NCBI RefSeq assembly: GCF_900168055.1
Contig: NZ_FUYS01000001.1
Location: 558,001-622,000, forward strand
Reading direction: 5' to 3'
Length of the DNA stretch: 64,000 nt
Source of the DNA: Parapedobacter luteus
GTDB taxonomy: Bacteria; Bacteroidota; Bacteroidia; Sphingobacteriales; Sphingobacteriaceae
In this document: in pieces, positions 1-10,181 of the stretch
Numbering within the stretch: the stretch's first letter is position 1
Layout of the letters: every line of letters starts with the position of its first letter
Position numbers and translations under genes: made by a program
The notes under the pieces: generated by a model
Told to the model about the DNA's origin: nothing
Database searches by the model: none
Seen by the model: the letters and a program-made list of their open reading frames with translations, nothing else

Positions 1-170
1 ACTTCCTGGGGATAGCTTGAGGCTATCCTCGCGAAACCGAACGAAGCGGGCCTGCTGACAGCGGACATTTGGGTGGGGAGTAATGATGTCTTGGTTAAAC
101 GTGCGTGGTCTCGTGACTTCAAGAAAAAAACCAGTAACCAACAATTAGTACAAACCAAAAAGCAAGTAAA
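1..170. other. Left edge, upstream of the first susC; no assignable gene
   Basis: One plus-strand frame is open from the window edge to a TGA at 56-58. It could be the last codons of an upstream gene, but the short peptide resembles nothing I know. A 7-bp inverted repeat (arms 10-16 and 22-28, loop TTGAG) follows the edge and has no T-tract, so I do not call it a terminator. The rest must hold the promoter of the susC at 171, but I found no convincing TTTG/TAnnTTTG pair. Confidence 0.3.
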
Positions 171-3100
171 ATGAACCAACATTCAACAAAAACAAAATGC
201 GGGAAAATACGCTCAGCGCTGTTGTCCCTGATGGCCGTGTTGTTGGCGGGTCCGGCGTTTGCCGACGGCTACACGAATCCTGTCAGTGGCTTTGCCAAGG
301 AAACTGCGCAGCAAACCATTACCGGTACGGTGACCAGCACGGCGGACAATACGCCGTTATCAGGTGTGTCGGTGACCGTAAAAGGGACATCACGAGGAGC
401 CGCCACAGATGACGATGGCCGGTATACCATTTCGGCCACGGGGGGCGAGATCTTAGTGTTTTCTTATTTGGGTTATGTCAGTCAGGAAATCGTTGTAGGG
501 CAAAATGCAATTATCAATGTACAGTTGGCGAGCGATGCGTCAGATCTGGAGGAGGTCGTGGTCGTTGGATACGGTACGCAACGAAAATCGGATTTGACAG
601 GCTCCGTAGCTGTTTTGTCATCGGACGAGCTGCTGATGTCGCCCGTGACCAACGCGCTACAAGGGATGAAGGGGCGAGTAGCCGGTGTAAACGTGTTCCT
701 GAATTCAGGTGCACCTTCCGGAAGTCCCCGGATTTTAATCAGGGGATTGGGTACCATCAATTCGTCTTCCAATCCTTTATTCGTGGTGGACGGCGTGGTG
801 ATGGAGAACATTCAATTCCTGAATCCTAATGATATTGAGCGCATGGAGGTGTTGAAGGATGCGTCATCTACGGCAATTTATGGTGCACGGGGAGCCAACG
901 GGGTAATCTTGATTACCACCAGACGGGGAGCCAAAGTAGGAGGTACCATCGTGAGTTATGATGGCTTTATGAATGTTGGTACACTCCCCAAAAAGATAGA
1001 GGTCCTCAATTCCGCAGAATGGCTGGAAGTATTAGAACGAGGCTTCGCCAACCATTCGAAATACAGCTCCGGAAACATACCGGAATTCACACGTAATGAT
1101 CCAAGGCTTTTCGACGCACAGGGGAATCCCCTGTACGATACGGATTGGCAGGAAGAAGCTACCCGCACCGCTGTGTCTCATAACCATCAGTTTGCCGTGC
1201 AGACCAAAGCTGACAACTCATCCTTCGGTGCCTTTATCAACTACGCCAACATGCAGGGAATCATGCTCAACAATTGGTTGGAGCGGATAAACGGAAAAAT
1301 AGCTTACGACGCCAAACCGAAGGATTGGTTGTCATTGGGTATCAACTTGCTTGCCAACTATACGCGCGAAAACGAATTTGAAGAGGGTGGGGGCCACCAG
1401 ATGCCGCGTCGGTCAATGTTGGAGATGGCGCCTATATTTCCAGTTAAATTCCCGGATGGCACGTGGTCAAATAGCAGCATGATTACCGATGCTTATGGCT
1501 TAGAGGCTATTCCCAACCCGGTCCATGTACTCGAAACACAGGACAGGCTCCGCAAGCGGCAGCAACTATTCGGAAACGCCTACTTGACCTTCCATATTCT
1601 TCCTGGATTGGATTTGCGTACGCAATTCGGTTTTGATAAACATGATATCAACATCCAAGAGTATAGCCCGACGGACCTCATCAATATTTCAGCTCCGCTG
1701 GGAAGAGCTTATTTGGAAAACCAACGGTCTTTCTATTGGCAGGAGGAAACCTATTTGAATTATAATACGGAAATCGGTGATCACCGGATTAACTCGGCGT
1801 TGGGATTGAGTTGGCAGCAACGTACCTATGAAAATAACTACATCTCCGCCGAAGGGTTCGCGGATGATTTCTTCCGCTTCAATGCCATCCAATCGGCTAG
1901 CCAGCCGGGAGCACCGGGTTCTTCGCACGATAAGTGGACGATGAATTCATACTTCCTGCGGGGAAGTTATACATATAAAAACCGGTATTTACTTACCGTT
2001 ACTGGTCGGGTAGACGGTTCTTCGCGTTTTGGAGAAAACAACAAATACGGGATTTTCCCATCGGCAGGCTTGGGTTGGGTACTGTCTGAAGAGTCGTTCT
2101 TGCGTGATGCAAGGGGGCTGGACGAACTAAAGATTAGGTCGAGCTTCGGTATAACAGGTAATACTGAAATTGACACGTACCTTTCATTGGGCACAATATC
2201 TTCCGGAACGACGCTGCTCAACGGAACACGGGTGTCACAGAGCTTTATTAATCGCTTGCCAAACCCAAATCTCGAATGGGAAAAAACCAGGCAGTTTGAT
2301 ATCGGCTTTGATTTGGCATTATTCAACAGGCGGCTCACCATGTCGTTTGATTATTATTACAAGCTGACTACTGACCTGTTACTGGATCGTCCCGTGCCTA
2401 CATCCACAGGTTTCTCGGGTGTAAGGGATAATATCGGTGAAGTATCTAACCGCGGTGTCGAAGTCCTGCTTAGCGGTACGCCAGTATCAAATGATGTATT
2501 TAATTGGCAATCGACATTCAACTTTAGCTATAACAAAAACCGCATCGAGGCATTGGGCGAAAATAACGAAGACATATTCCCAGGGCCTAGCTGGGTGTCC
2601 GGCAGCCAGACCATCTTGCGCGTCGGCGAACCGCTGAGCTCGTATTGGGGATATAGGCGCTTGGGCACTTGGGGTACACACGAAGCCGCCGAAGCCGCTG
2701 CAGTGGGGGCTATTCCCGGTGTGGCTAAGCGGAGCAGTGAACGCCAAATTATTGGCAAAGGACTTCCCGACTGGGTAGGTAGCTTTGTAAACAATGTAAG
2801 CTATAAGAACTTCGATCTCACGGTAGACCTTCAATTTGTTCTTGGTGTAGACATCTTGCAGCAATTTATGCACTCGATGGAAGACCGTACCGGCTTGTCC
2901 AACGGGCTAAAGACAACGTTGTATGACAGCTGGACAGAAAACAACCAAAATACGATGGTCCAGCAGATACGTAATGCTCCTTATTCCGGCCAGAACAGTG
3001 AGGTCGATGATCACTGGGTAGCTGACGGCTCATACCTGCGCGGCAACTTGATTTCGCTCGGTTACAATTTTGGCAGCGTGGCGTTGAACAAGCTCAACCT

Positions 3101-3278
3101 GAAAGGATTCCGCGTTTACGCCAGCGTGCAGAATGCATTCCTTGTCAAATCGAAAGAATTTAAGGGATACGATCCGGAAGCGACTTCCTGGGGCGGAAAC
3201 CAATGGGGACAGAATATTTTCTTCTTCCAATATCCAAATCCAAGAACGTTCACTTTAGGTACCAGTTTCCAATTCTAA
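171..3278 (+). CDS. SusC/RagA-family TonB-linked outer-membrane transporter
   Basis: This is a 1035-residue TonB-dependent outer-membrane transporter of the SusC family, which imports oligosaccharides or peptides into the periplasm together with a SusD lipoprotein lid. A Sec signal peptide covers about residues 1-32. A carboxypeptidase-regulatory-like beta domain follows (about 50-125), then the plug, which opens with the SusC signature EEVVVVGYGTQRKSDLTGS, and a long beta-barrel ending in phenylalanine as usual for outer-membrane barrels. There is no N-terminal STN domain, so signalling through an anti-sigma factor is not expected. The SusD partner starts about 100 bp downstream. The substrate cannot be deduced because no glycoside hydrolase lies next to this pair. 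The frame is intact, unlike the second susC. Confidence 0.95.
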   Translation: MNQHSTKTKCGKIRSALLSLMAVLLAGPAFADGYTNPVSGFAKETAQQTITGTVTSTADNTPLSGVSVTVKGTSRGAATDDDGRYTISATGGEILVFSYLGYVSQEIVVGQNAIINVQLASDASDLEEVVVVGYGTQRKSDLTGSVAVLSSDELLMSPVTNALQGMKGRVAGVNVFLNSGAPSGSPRILIRGLGTINSSSNPLFVVDGVVMENIQFLNPNDIERMEVLKDASSTAIYGARGANGVILITTRRGAKVGGTIVSYDGFMNVGTLPKKIEVLNSAEWLEVLERGFANHSKYSSGNIPEFTRNDPRLFDAQGNPLYDTDWQEEATRTAVSHNHQFAVQTKADNSSFGAFINYANMQGIMLNNWLERINGKIAYDAKPKDWLSLGINLLANYTRENEFEEGGGHQMPRRSMLEMAPIFPVKFPDGTWSNSSMITDAYGLEAIPNPVHVLETQDRLRKRQQLFGNAYLTFHILPGLDLRTQFGFDKHDINIQEYSPTDLINISAPLGRAYLENQRSFYWQEETYLNYNTEIGDHRINSALGLSWQQRTYENNYISAEGFADDFFRFNAIQSASQPGAPGSSHDKWTMNSYFLRGSYTYKNRYLLTVTGRVDGSSRFGENNKYGIFPSAGLGWVLSEESFLRDARGLDELKIRSSFGITGNTEIDTYLSLGTISSGTTLLNGTRVSQSFINRLPNPNLEWEKTRQFDIGFDLALFNRRLTMSFDYYYKLTTDLLLDRPVPTSTGFSGVRDNIGEVSNRGVEVLLSGTPVSNDVFNWQSTFNFSYNKNRIEALGENNEDIFPGPSWVSGSQTILRVGEPLSSYWGYRRLGTWGTHEAAEAAAVGAIPGVAKRSSERQIIGKGLPDWVGSFVNNVSYKNFDLTVDLQFVLGVDILQQFMHSMEDRTGLSNGLKTTLYDSWTENNQNTMVQQIRNAPYSGQNSEVDDHWVADGSYLRGNLISLGYNFGSVALNKLNLKGFRVYASVQNAFLVKSKEFKGYDPEATSWGGNQWGQNIFFFQYPNPRTFTLGTSFQF

Positions 3279-3293
3279 TGTAAATTACAGAAA

Positions 3294-3365
3294 ATGAAAC
3301 CTGCATACGTTGAGGCTTACCAACGAAAATGTATTACCGCTTATGCGGGTTTCATTGCTGCTTAA
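3294..3365 (+). other. Inverted repeat and 23-codon ORF in the susC-susD gap
   Basis: The 99-bp gap between susC and susD contains a 14-bp inverted repeat, ATGAAACCTGCATA (3294-3307) against TATGCGGGTTTCAT (3342-3355), broken only by one G-U-type position, with a 34-nt loop. The same stretch is an open frame from ATG at 3294 to TAA at 3363-3365, encoding a 23-residue peptide that starts MKPAYVEAYQRK. The stem could set the relative amount of susC and susD message. The ORF could be chance, and I recognise no homologue. Confidence 0.35.
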
Positions 3366-3377
3366 AACGATATTCAA

Positions 3378-4961
3378 ATGAAAAAGTTAATTGCAATAAT
3401 ATTTTCAACGGGGATGTTGGCTACCTCCTGTTCGGACTTTCTGCAAGAAGTACCGAAAGATGAGATTTCCCCCAGTCAGTTCTTCCAGAACCCCGATCAT
3501 GCCTACAACTCGGTGAATGCCCTGTATCGGTCGGGGACACCCGCACTGTTTGGTGGAGGAGTTTATTCAGGAACGAGATTGATGTTTGGCCCCTATGTAT
3601 CGGGCTTTGTAGACAACGACTACAAAGGGCAGGAAGTGCATGTGCAGCATGCACAACAGCTTACGATGAATGGTGTAAACTTGTCGACTTATTTTGGCGG
3701 TATCTGGGCCGACCTGTACCTCGGTATTTCACGGGCTAATACGGCTATCAAATACATCCCGACTACCCCTGGATTATCCGAATCGGAAGCGAATAAGCTG
3801 ATGGCGGAGGCGCGCTTTTTTAGAGCATTGGGCTACTACTACCTTACTCGTTTCTTTGGTGGTGTCCCGCTGATCACGGAGCCGTATGAGAGCCTGGAAA
3901 ATCTGTATGTTGAACGCGCGACCATCGAATCGGTTTATGCCCTTATTGTGCAGGATTTGCAATTTGCTACCCAGCAGGGCTATCTGCCTAACGTGACGAT
4001 GAGCAGCAACGGCAACCGGATCACCCACGGTGCTGCGAAATCGTTGTTGGCTGAGGTGTATTTGACGATGAGCGGATACCCCTTGCAGGCCAACCACTAC
4101 GCTGATGCAGCACGGGAAGCACGCGAGCTTATTTCCGGTGGCGTGTATAGCCTGACGCAGCATGACGTAGACGGGCAGGGCGAGGTAAATTTGGCTAATA
4201 GTGCTTACAATAAAGCTCGCGAGGCAGACAACCTGCCCAACGAGCATATCTATTATTACGAATATGCCGTGGGTATTTCCAACTCCGGTTATGTGCAATA
4301 TGCTTTTCCGGTTAGCATGGCCCCGGAATTGGCTTACGCTATTTTTAACAATGCGTATAAACCGACGAGCAGCCTCCTGCGCGCATATAATCCCGAGGAA
4401 GATTTGCGAATTCAGGAGAAGCAATATTTCCATTCTTCCCTGACCAGGGCAAACGGAACCGTGGCCAATTTTGATACGGCTCCACATATCTGGTTTGATG
4501 AGCAGGCCGCCTTGGAAACGGCGACCTCTGGAAAAGACTTGCCTATCTTGAGCTATGCCAACGTGCTGCTAATTGCAGCCGAAGCCATCGCCCAGTCAGA
4601 AGGCGTCACCTCCGAGGCCGTAGACTATTTGGCGCAGGTGCGGAGCCGTGCGTATTGGAAACAGCCAACCGAGCAGGTAAAGGCCAGCCTGGCCGGCCTC
4701 AGCCCGCAACAGTTTGTCGCGGAAGTATGGAAAGAACGGCTGCGCGAATTGATTTTCGAGTTCCATCTTTGGTTTGATATCCAACGTACCCGGCAATTTC
4801 CTGTAACAGCCGCTAATGGGCAAATTAATTTTGTAGATGTAATCGGCCAGCAAAACAGTTTCGGCGCTACTTTTGCCGAAAGACACTTGCTGTTTCCGTT
4901 GCCTGATGTTGAGCTGCAACGCAACCCGTCGTTGGTGCAAAATCCAGGATACACGGATTAA
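3378..4961 (+). CDS. SusD/RagB-family nutrient-binding outer-membrane lipoprotein
   Basis: This 527-residue surface lipoprotein caps the SusC channel and binds the incoming glycan. Its lipoprotein signal peptide has the lipobox LATSC, with the lipidated cysteine at about residue 18, followed by the typical SusD start CSDFLQEVPKDEISPSQFF. TPR-like helices rich in aromatic residues follow, and the end matches the family pattern (LFPLPDVELQRNPSLVQNPGY). It lies in the same orientation as the preceding susC, about 100 bp downstream, and is followed by a strong hairpin terminator, so the two form a two-gene operon. No substrate-specific enzyme accompanies it. Confidence 0.95.
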   Translation: MKKLIAIIFSTGMLATSCSDFLQEVPKDEISPSQFFQNPDHAYNSVNALYRSGTPALFGGGVYSGTRLMFGPYVSGFVDNDYKGQEVHVQHAQQLTMNGVNLSTYFGGIWADLYLGISRANTAIKYIPTTPGLSESEANKLMAEARFFRALGYYYLTRFFGGVPLITEPYESLENLYVERATIESVYALIVQDLQFATQQGYLPNVTMSSNGNRITHGAAKSLLAEVYLTMSGYPLQANHYADAAREARELISGGVYSLTQHDVDGQGEVNLANSAYNKAREADNLPNEHIYYYEYAVGISNSGYVQYAFPVSMAPELAYAIFNNAYKPTSSLLRAYNPEEDLRIQEKQYFHSSLTRANGTVANFDTAPHIWFDEQAALETATSGKDLPILSYANVLLIAAEAIAQSEGVTSEAVDYLAQVRSRAYWKQPTEQVKASLAGLSPQQFVAEVWKERLRELIFEFHLWFDIQRTRQFPVTAANGQINFVDVIGQQNSFGATFAERHLLFPLPDVELQRNPSLVQNPGYTD

Positions 4962-5012
4962 TTATCTAAATTAGGGTTGGGTATCATCGGTACCTGACTT
5001 CTACGACGCATA

Positions 5013-5069
5013 AACAGCAATGCCTAGGTTCACCCACCCGAACCTGGGCATTGCGCTGTTTATGTTTTT
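5013..5069 (+). terminator. Rho-independent terminator after the first susCD pair
   Basis: A long hairpin lies 50 bp past the susD stop. The arms are AACAGCAATGCCTAGGTTC (5013-5031) and 5040-5060, with a two-base bulge and one G-T pair, around an 8-nt loop. It is followed by TATGTTTTTT. It closes the first susCD operon. Confidence 0.85.
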
Positions 5070-5341
5070 TGCAGTAATTTGGATGTGTTTAAGTGGTTGA
5101 TTGTCATTGTTTTCATGAAATATTAAAACTATTCGCAGAATTTTTTGTTAAAAGAGCATTAGTTTCTTGGTACACAATCGTTTTTTTATTGCTGCGAATT
5201 ATGAACTTTTATAAGCATCCTCCTCCTTTGTTAGCTAAAATGTTTTAGTATTGGTTTTGGATTTTAGATTCTGCCATCGAAATCAAAAAAACAACAGGTT
5301 TTTGATAAACCACTAACACTAGTTAGCAAACACACATCAAA
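5070..5341. other. AT-rich intergenic region upstream of the second susC
   Basis: About 270 bp of AT-rich DNA separate the first terminator from the second susC and should hold its promoter. TTTG at 5227-5230 and TAGTATTG at 5246-5253 resemble the Bacteroidota promoter elements, but the 15-bp spacer is too short for a confident call. A small CTAAC/GTTAG inverted repeat lies just before the gene. No coding sequence is visible. Confidence 0.4.
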
Positions 5342-8300
5342 ATGAAGAATTATTTAGTCTGTCAATGGGGCAATCTGCTCCTAAGGTATTTTTTTGGATT
5401 TTTTTAGGGACATTATTGTTGCTGCAGGCAATATCGGCAAGAGGCGGAAGCAGTGCTAACATGCCTGAAGCCGGTATCCAGCAACGGACAATTACCGGCA
5501 AGGTGGTCGACGCTGTCGATAGCCTGCCGCTTACAGGCGTTACCGTTGCCGTAAAAGCGACATCACGCGGCACAACCACCGACGAAGACGGCAACTTCGC
5601 TATCGAAGCTTCAGCCGGCGAGACGATTATTTTCACTTATCTTGGATATAAGGATCAGGAAGTCGTCGTAAAAGAGCAGGAGGTCCTTGCTATCGCACTG
5701 GAGCAAGATGATGCGACGTCTTTGGATGAAGTCGTGGTCGTGGGATACGGCACCATGCGCAGGAAGGAGGTGACATCCGCCGTGGCGAGTGTCCGCGCGG
5801 AAGATTTTAATGCGGGTGGCACACGGTCGCCATTGGATCTGATTCAGGGTAAGGTAGCGGGTTTAAATATCACGCGTACACAAGGCAATAACCCAACTCG
5901 GGTGCGGCTATCCAGCTGCGGGGGGTTACCTCATTGACCGGTTCGCGTGAGCCATTGATTGTCATCGACGGTATACCCGGAGGGAGCCTCAACCTGCTCC
6001 AGCAAGATGATATCGAGTCCTTTGATGTATTGAAAGATGGTTCTGCCGCGGCCATCTACGGTACGCGGGGGAATGCCGGCGTCATCCTGATTACCACCAA
6101 AAAGGGCCGCGAGGGAGAACCGCGATTTGATTATTCAACATATGTGCAACGCGAAGTTGTCGATCGCAAGCCAGACTTTCTCACGGCTTCGGATTTTCGG
6201 AACCTGATTGCACAGGGTATTGTCAATGCCGATCAGGATTTCGGAGCTTCCACGGATCTGTATGACGAACTGATTGATAAACAAAATATCAGCCACTATC
6301 ATAATTTTGCGGCCTCCGGTGGTTCAGCAAATACGAACTACCGGGTTTCGTTGTTCGTAAATGATGCCGACGGTATCGCCAAGCAGAGCTCGAGGAACCA
6401 ATGGGGTGGCCGGATTAATGTCAACCAGCGAGGTCTCCAAGATCGCCTGAACCTGCAGGTAAACCTTGCCGCCAATTTTTCGAAGTCAAATCTGCTGGGC
6501 GGTGGATTTAACAATTCGGACGACCCCAATGCTCGGATTACCAGTACAGGGGCTGATTTCGAACAGGCGGTGCAACGCAATCCAACGGCCCCCATTTATA
6601 ATGAGGATGGGTCGTTCCTGGAAACACAGGCATATAACAATTATAATCCGATTTCGCGACTTGCCAACCGCATCGCCGAACGAAACGAACAGGTTCTTTC
6701 CGGCGATGCCAAGCTTACATTGGATATCGTGGAAGGACTTTCGGCATCGGTATTCGGATCCTATGTACGCAATAGTTTTAACGACCGTTTCTATCGCTCA
6801 ACAAACGATTGGGAACAACGCCCCGGGACCGAATGGCAGGGCTTATGCGGCCAAGTGGAATGATGTATCCTGGATACAGACGCTTGAATCAACGCTCGAC
6901 TATAACACAACGTTCGGTGATGACCATGTGTTGACCGCGTTGCTTGGATACAGCTATCAGTATGGAACCGTCGAACGGTTCAGCGCCAACAACAATGGAT
7001 TCACCACCGACGGCTTTTTGGATTGGAATTTGGGTGCCGGCAGTGCCATTCAGAATACACAGTTGCCCCGGCCGGGTATGAATAGCTTCAAGGACGACAA
7101 TACACTCGTCGCATTCTTTGGTCGAGCAAATTACACCTACAAGGGCAAGTACATGGTTCAGGCTATCCTCCGCCGCGAAGGTTCATCCCGCTTTGGTGCC
7201 AATCACAAATGGGGGAACTTTCCATCGGTTTCCATGGGATGGTCCGTGAGCGAAGAGTCATTCATGGAAGATGTTTCGCAAATAAACGAACTGAAATTGC
7301 GGGTGGGCTATGGCATTACCGGAAACCAAGGTATCCCAAACTACCAATCGCTGCTCACGTTGGGCACAGGGGGCGTTTATCCCCAGGAGGGTGTGTATTA
7401 TCAGACCTATGGCCCCGCCCGTAATCCCAATCCGAATTTAAGGTGGGAACAGAAGGCAGAATGGAACGTTGGTCTTGACTTCGCCTTATGGGATAACCGG
7501 ATTAGTGGTGCGCTCGACGTCTACGATCGGGAAACCAAGGACTTGTTGTATAATTATAACGCCCAGCAGCCGGCATTTGTACGGGATCTGATTTATACCA
7601 ATGTGGGCTCCATACGAAATCGAGGCGTGGAGTTACAGCTTTCTGCCATTGCCATGCAACGGGAAGATTTCCGGTGGAATATCGACTTTGCGGGCAACAC
7701 CAACTCAAATAAACTGACGAAATTATCTGCAGACGTCTTTCAGGCAAACTGGCTGGAATTCTATGGGCTGCCATCGCCGGGCGCACTTGGCAATGCCTTC
7801 CGGCTGGAAGAAGGAGGCGAAGTGGGCAATTTTTATGGTAAACGTTTTGCAGGATTTACAGAAGAAGGAGGGTGGTTGTTCTATAAAGCAGACGGCTCTA
7901 CGGGCACGTCTACTGAAATGAATGAAAATGATCTGACGGTGATAGGCAACGGCGTTCCAAGATACCAAGCGTCTTTGAGCAATTCGTTTACGTACAAAAA
8001 CTTTGATTTGACGGTGTTGTTGAGGGGGAAGTTTGACTTCGATATCCTGAATACGCAAGATCTCTACTTTGGAAATAAACGATGGTTGCCTAATAACTTG
8101 CTGCGGAGTGCGATTACCACGCACAACCGACTGAATGATGAGCCTCAATACTCCGATTACTACCTGGAACGCGGCGACTTCGTTAAACTGGATAATGTCA
8201 CATTGGGCTACAGCTTCCGGCTGAATTCGGGCTACATCCGTAACATGCGGGTTTACTTGACGGGTCGGAACCTTGTAACCATTACCGGTTACAGCGGCAT

Positions 8301-8403
8301 TGATCCCGAATTGCAAGATACCGGGTTTGAAGCGGGGGTCGACGCGCGCGGGTTTTATCCGCGTACCCAATCCTGGACTTTAGGACTGAATGTTGGATTC
8401 TAA
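5342..8403 (+). pseudogene. SusC-family TonB-linked transporter broken by three frameshifts
   Basis: The pieces together encode a near full-length SusC, in three shifted blocks after a short N-terminal piece. The first ATG (5342) gives MKNYLVCQWGNLLLRYFFG and stops after two 7-T runs (5389-5395 and 5399-5405); one extra T restores GTLLLLQAISARGG, an ordinary signal peptide. Near 5895 an A is missing: CCAACTCGG read as CCAAACTCGG gives NPNSGAAIQLRGVTSLTGS, the conserved plug motif. At 6810-6835 (CCCCGGGACCGAATGG) one extra base shifts the barrel into the frame that runs cleanly to TAA at 8403. ATG 5365 could start the second block. The lesions lie in or next to short base runs, so sequencing error is possible, but every other long gene in the window reads cleanly. 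The partner susD downstream is intact. Confidence 0.85.
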
Positions 8404-8415
8404 AACAAACCGAAA

Positions 8416-10044
8416 ATGAAACGATATTTTAGCGAAATAAAACGTACACTGGTCGCAAGCGTGTTAATCACTATCGGTGCATGTACGAACTTGGACGAGA
8501 ACTTGTATAGCGAGCTTGAGAAAGATAGCTTCTATAACTCCCGGTTGGAAGTGATGCAGGCGGCGCTCCGGCCGTTTACTCATATGCAAGCGTGGCTTGC
8601 ACCAACAGGGCAGACAGGCTATTATTACCATGCGGAGTTATCCGCCGACCAATTGGCGTGGCCGCAAAAAGGACGCCACGGTTATGATGGAGGAGACCAT
8701 TTTCGCCAGCATTATCATACGTGGACAGCAAATGAAAACCCCACACGGACGGCTTGGATATTGATGTGGACGGGTGTGGGGTATATCAACTCCGCGATCG
8801 CAGATCTCAATGAGGTAGACTACGCCGCACTGGATATTAGCGAAGAGGAAATGACGGCAATTATCGCGGAGTTGCACGTCTTGCGCGCCTATCATTACAT
8901 GAAAATCATGGAGCTTTGGGGCAATGTGCCGATTGCTACGGAAGTTGCCGAAGAGCCCGCCAATCTTCCCACGCAGCCGAGGGCCGAGGTGTTTGCGTTT
9001 ATACAGGCTGAATTGGAAACCTACGTACCGCAATTGCTGCCCTATTCAACAGCGTTGGTCGGCCGCGTGTCAGCAACGGCTGGCTATGCGATGTTGGCCG
9101 AGTTGTACCTAAATGCCGAGTACTTCATCGGCACGCCAATGTGGGATGAGTGCATTGCAGCCTGTGACCGGATCATTAGTGGCGAAGCAGGCGGACTCGG
9201 TGGTACACCCCAGCTTGCAGATGATCTGGCAGCGACATTCAGTAATACCAACCAAGATGCGTCGGAAGCACTTTTCCAATTTGCATTCAGCAGGCAGGGC
9301 GGGTTTGTCTTCGACTGGGCTGCCTACTTGATGGGGTATGCAAACATAAGTGAAGCGCTTGATGTGGGCTATTCAGGCAATAACGCCATGGTGGTTATCC
9401 CTACCGCATTCGATGCATACGCAGCAGACGACCTTCGAAAAAGAGAATGGTTTTTGTTTGGTCCACAATATGTCTATGGTACTGAAACGCCGATCCTTGG
9501 CACGGAAGAATGGAATGAACAGCCGTTTGTCTACGTCAATTCCATCAGGCGGGAAAGTGAGGGCGATCTAACCAGCGAGGGGGGCATGGCTGAAGGCGAG
9601 GAAAACAGCGGTGCCAGGTTCAATAAATACAAAAGCGGGCGTGTAAGTGATCCAAATTACCGGGAAAATCACTACATCATCTATCGTCTGACCGAGATCT
9701 ATTTCAACAAAGCAGAAGCCATCATGCGCAGAAACGGTGGTGTAGCTACTCAAGAGGCGGTGGATCTGGTTAATGCATGCCGCGAACGGGCTTTTTCGCC
9801 AGAAGACTGGCCGGAGGCGCGGTATACGACTGCTACACTGACGATGGATGAGTTGCTGGAAGAGCGTGGCCGGGAGTTTATTTTTGAGGGCAAACGGCGT
9901 ACGGACATTATCCGCTTTGGCAAATTCACGCATGGTACATGGTGGGACCACCAGCCTACAAACGATCCTAACAAAGAGATATATCCCATACCTCATACGC
10001 AGATTGCTATCAACCCCAATCTCGTACAAAATCCCGGGTACTAA
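8416..10044 (+). CDS. SusD/RagB-family outer-membrane lipoprotein (partner of the broken susC)
   Basis: This is a 542-residue SusD-type glycan-binding lipoprotein. The N-terminus is a lipoprotein signal with lipobox TIGAC (cysteine near residue 23), followed by TNLDENLYSELEKDSFY. The C-terminus carries the SusD pattern EEILFE-like ERGREFIFEGKRRTDIIRFG and ends YPIPHTQIAINPNLVQNPGY. It starts 12 bp after the end of the frameshifted susC, so it was built as its partner and would be co-transcribed. Without a working SusC it may be idle, or it may pair with another SusC. A terminator follows at once. Confidence 0.95.
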   Translation: MKRYFSEIKRTLVASVLITIGACTNLDENLYSELEKDSFYNSRLEVMQAALRPFTHMQAWLAPTGQTGYYYHAELSADQLAWPQKGRHGYDGGDHFRQHYHTWTANENPTRTAWILMWTGVGYINSAIADLNEVDYAALDISEEEMTAIIAELHVLRAYHYMKIMELWGNVPIATEVAEEPANLPTQPRAEVFAFIQAELETYVPQLLPYSTALVGRVSATAGYAMLAELYLNAEYFIGTPMWDECIAACDRIISGEAGGLGGTPQLADDLAATFSNTNQDASEALFQFAFSRQGGFVFDWAAYLMGYANISEALDVGYSGNNAMVVIPTAFDAYAADDLRKREWFLFGPQYVYGTETPILGTEEWNEQPFVYVNSIRRESEGDLTSEGGMAEGEENSGARFNKYKSGRVSDPNYRENHYIIYRLTEIYFNKAEAIMRRNGGVATQEAVDLVNACRERAFSPEDWPEARYTTATLTMDELLEERGREFIFEGKRRTDIIRFGKFTHGTWWDHQPTNDPNKEIYPIPHTQIAINPNLVQNPGY

Positions 10045-10053
10045 AAAAATGTA

Positions 10054-10088
10054 GCCAGCAAGTTACTTCCACTTGCTGGCTTTTTTTT
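10054..10088 (+). terminator. Rho-independent terminator after the second susD
   Basis: The arms GCCAGCAAG (10054-10062) and CTTGCTGGC (10072-10080) pair perfectly around a 9-nt loop, and a run of eight T follows directly. It lies 10 bp past the susD stop and separates the susCD unit from the downstream oxidoreductase gene. Confidence 0.9.
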
Positions 10089-10181
10089 ATATATTAGCCC
10101 CGTACTACAATGGGGGATAAAGTATTTGTGCTAACCAACGTACTAAGGATAAACATTCATACGCTAAAACAATTTATTTAA

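Noticed and set aside
5365..8403. Three separate genes (5365-5937, 5934-6863, 6466-8403)
   Set aside because: Their translations join into one SusC when single-base shifts are allowed, and none has a full set of SusC domains by itself.
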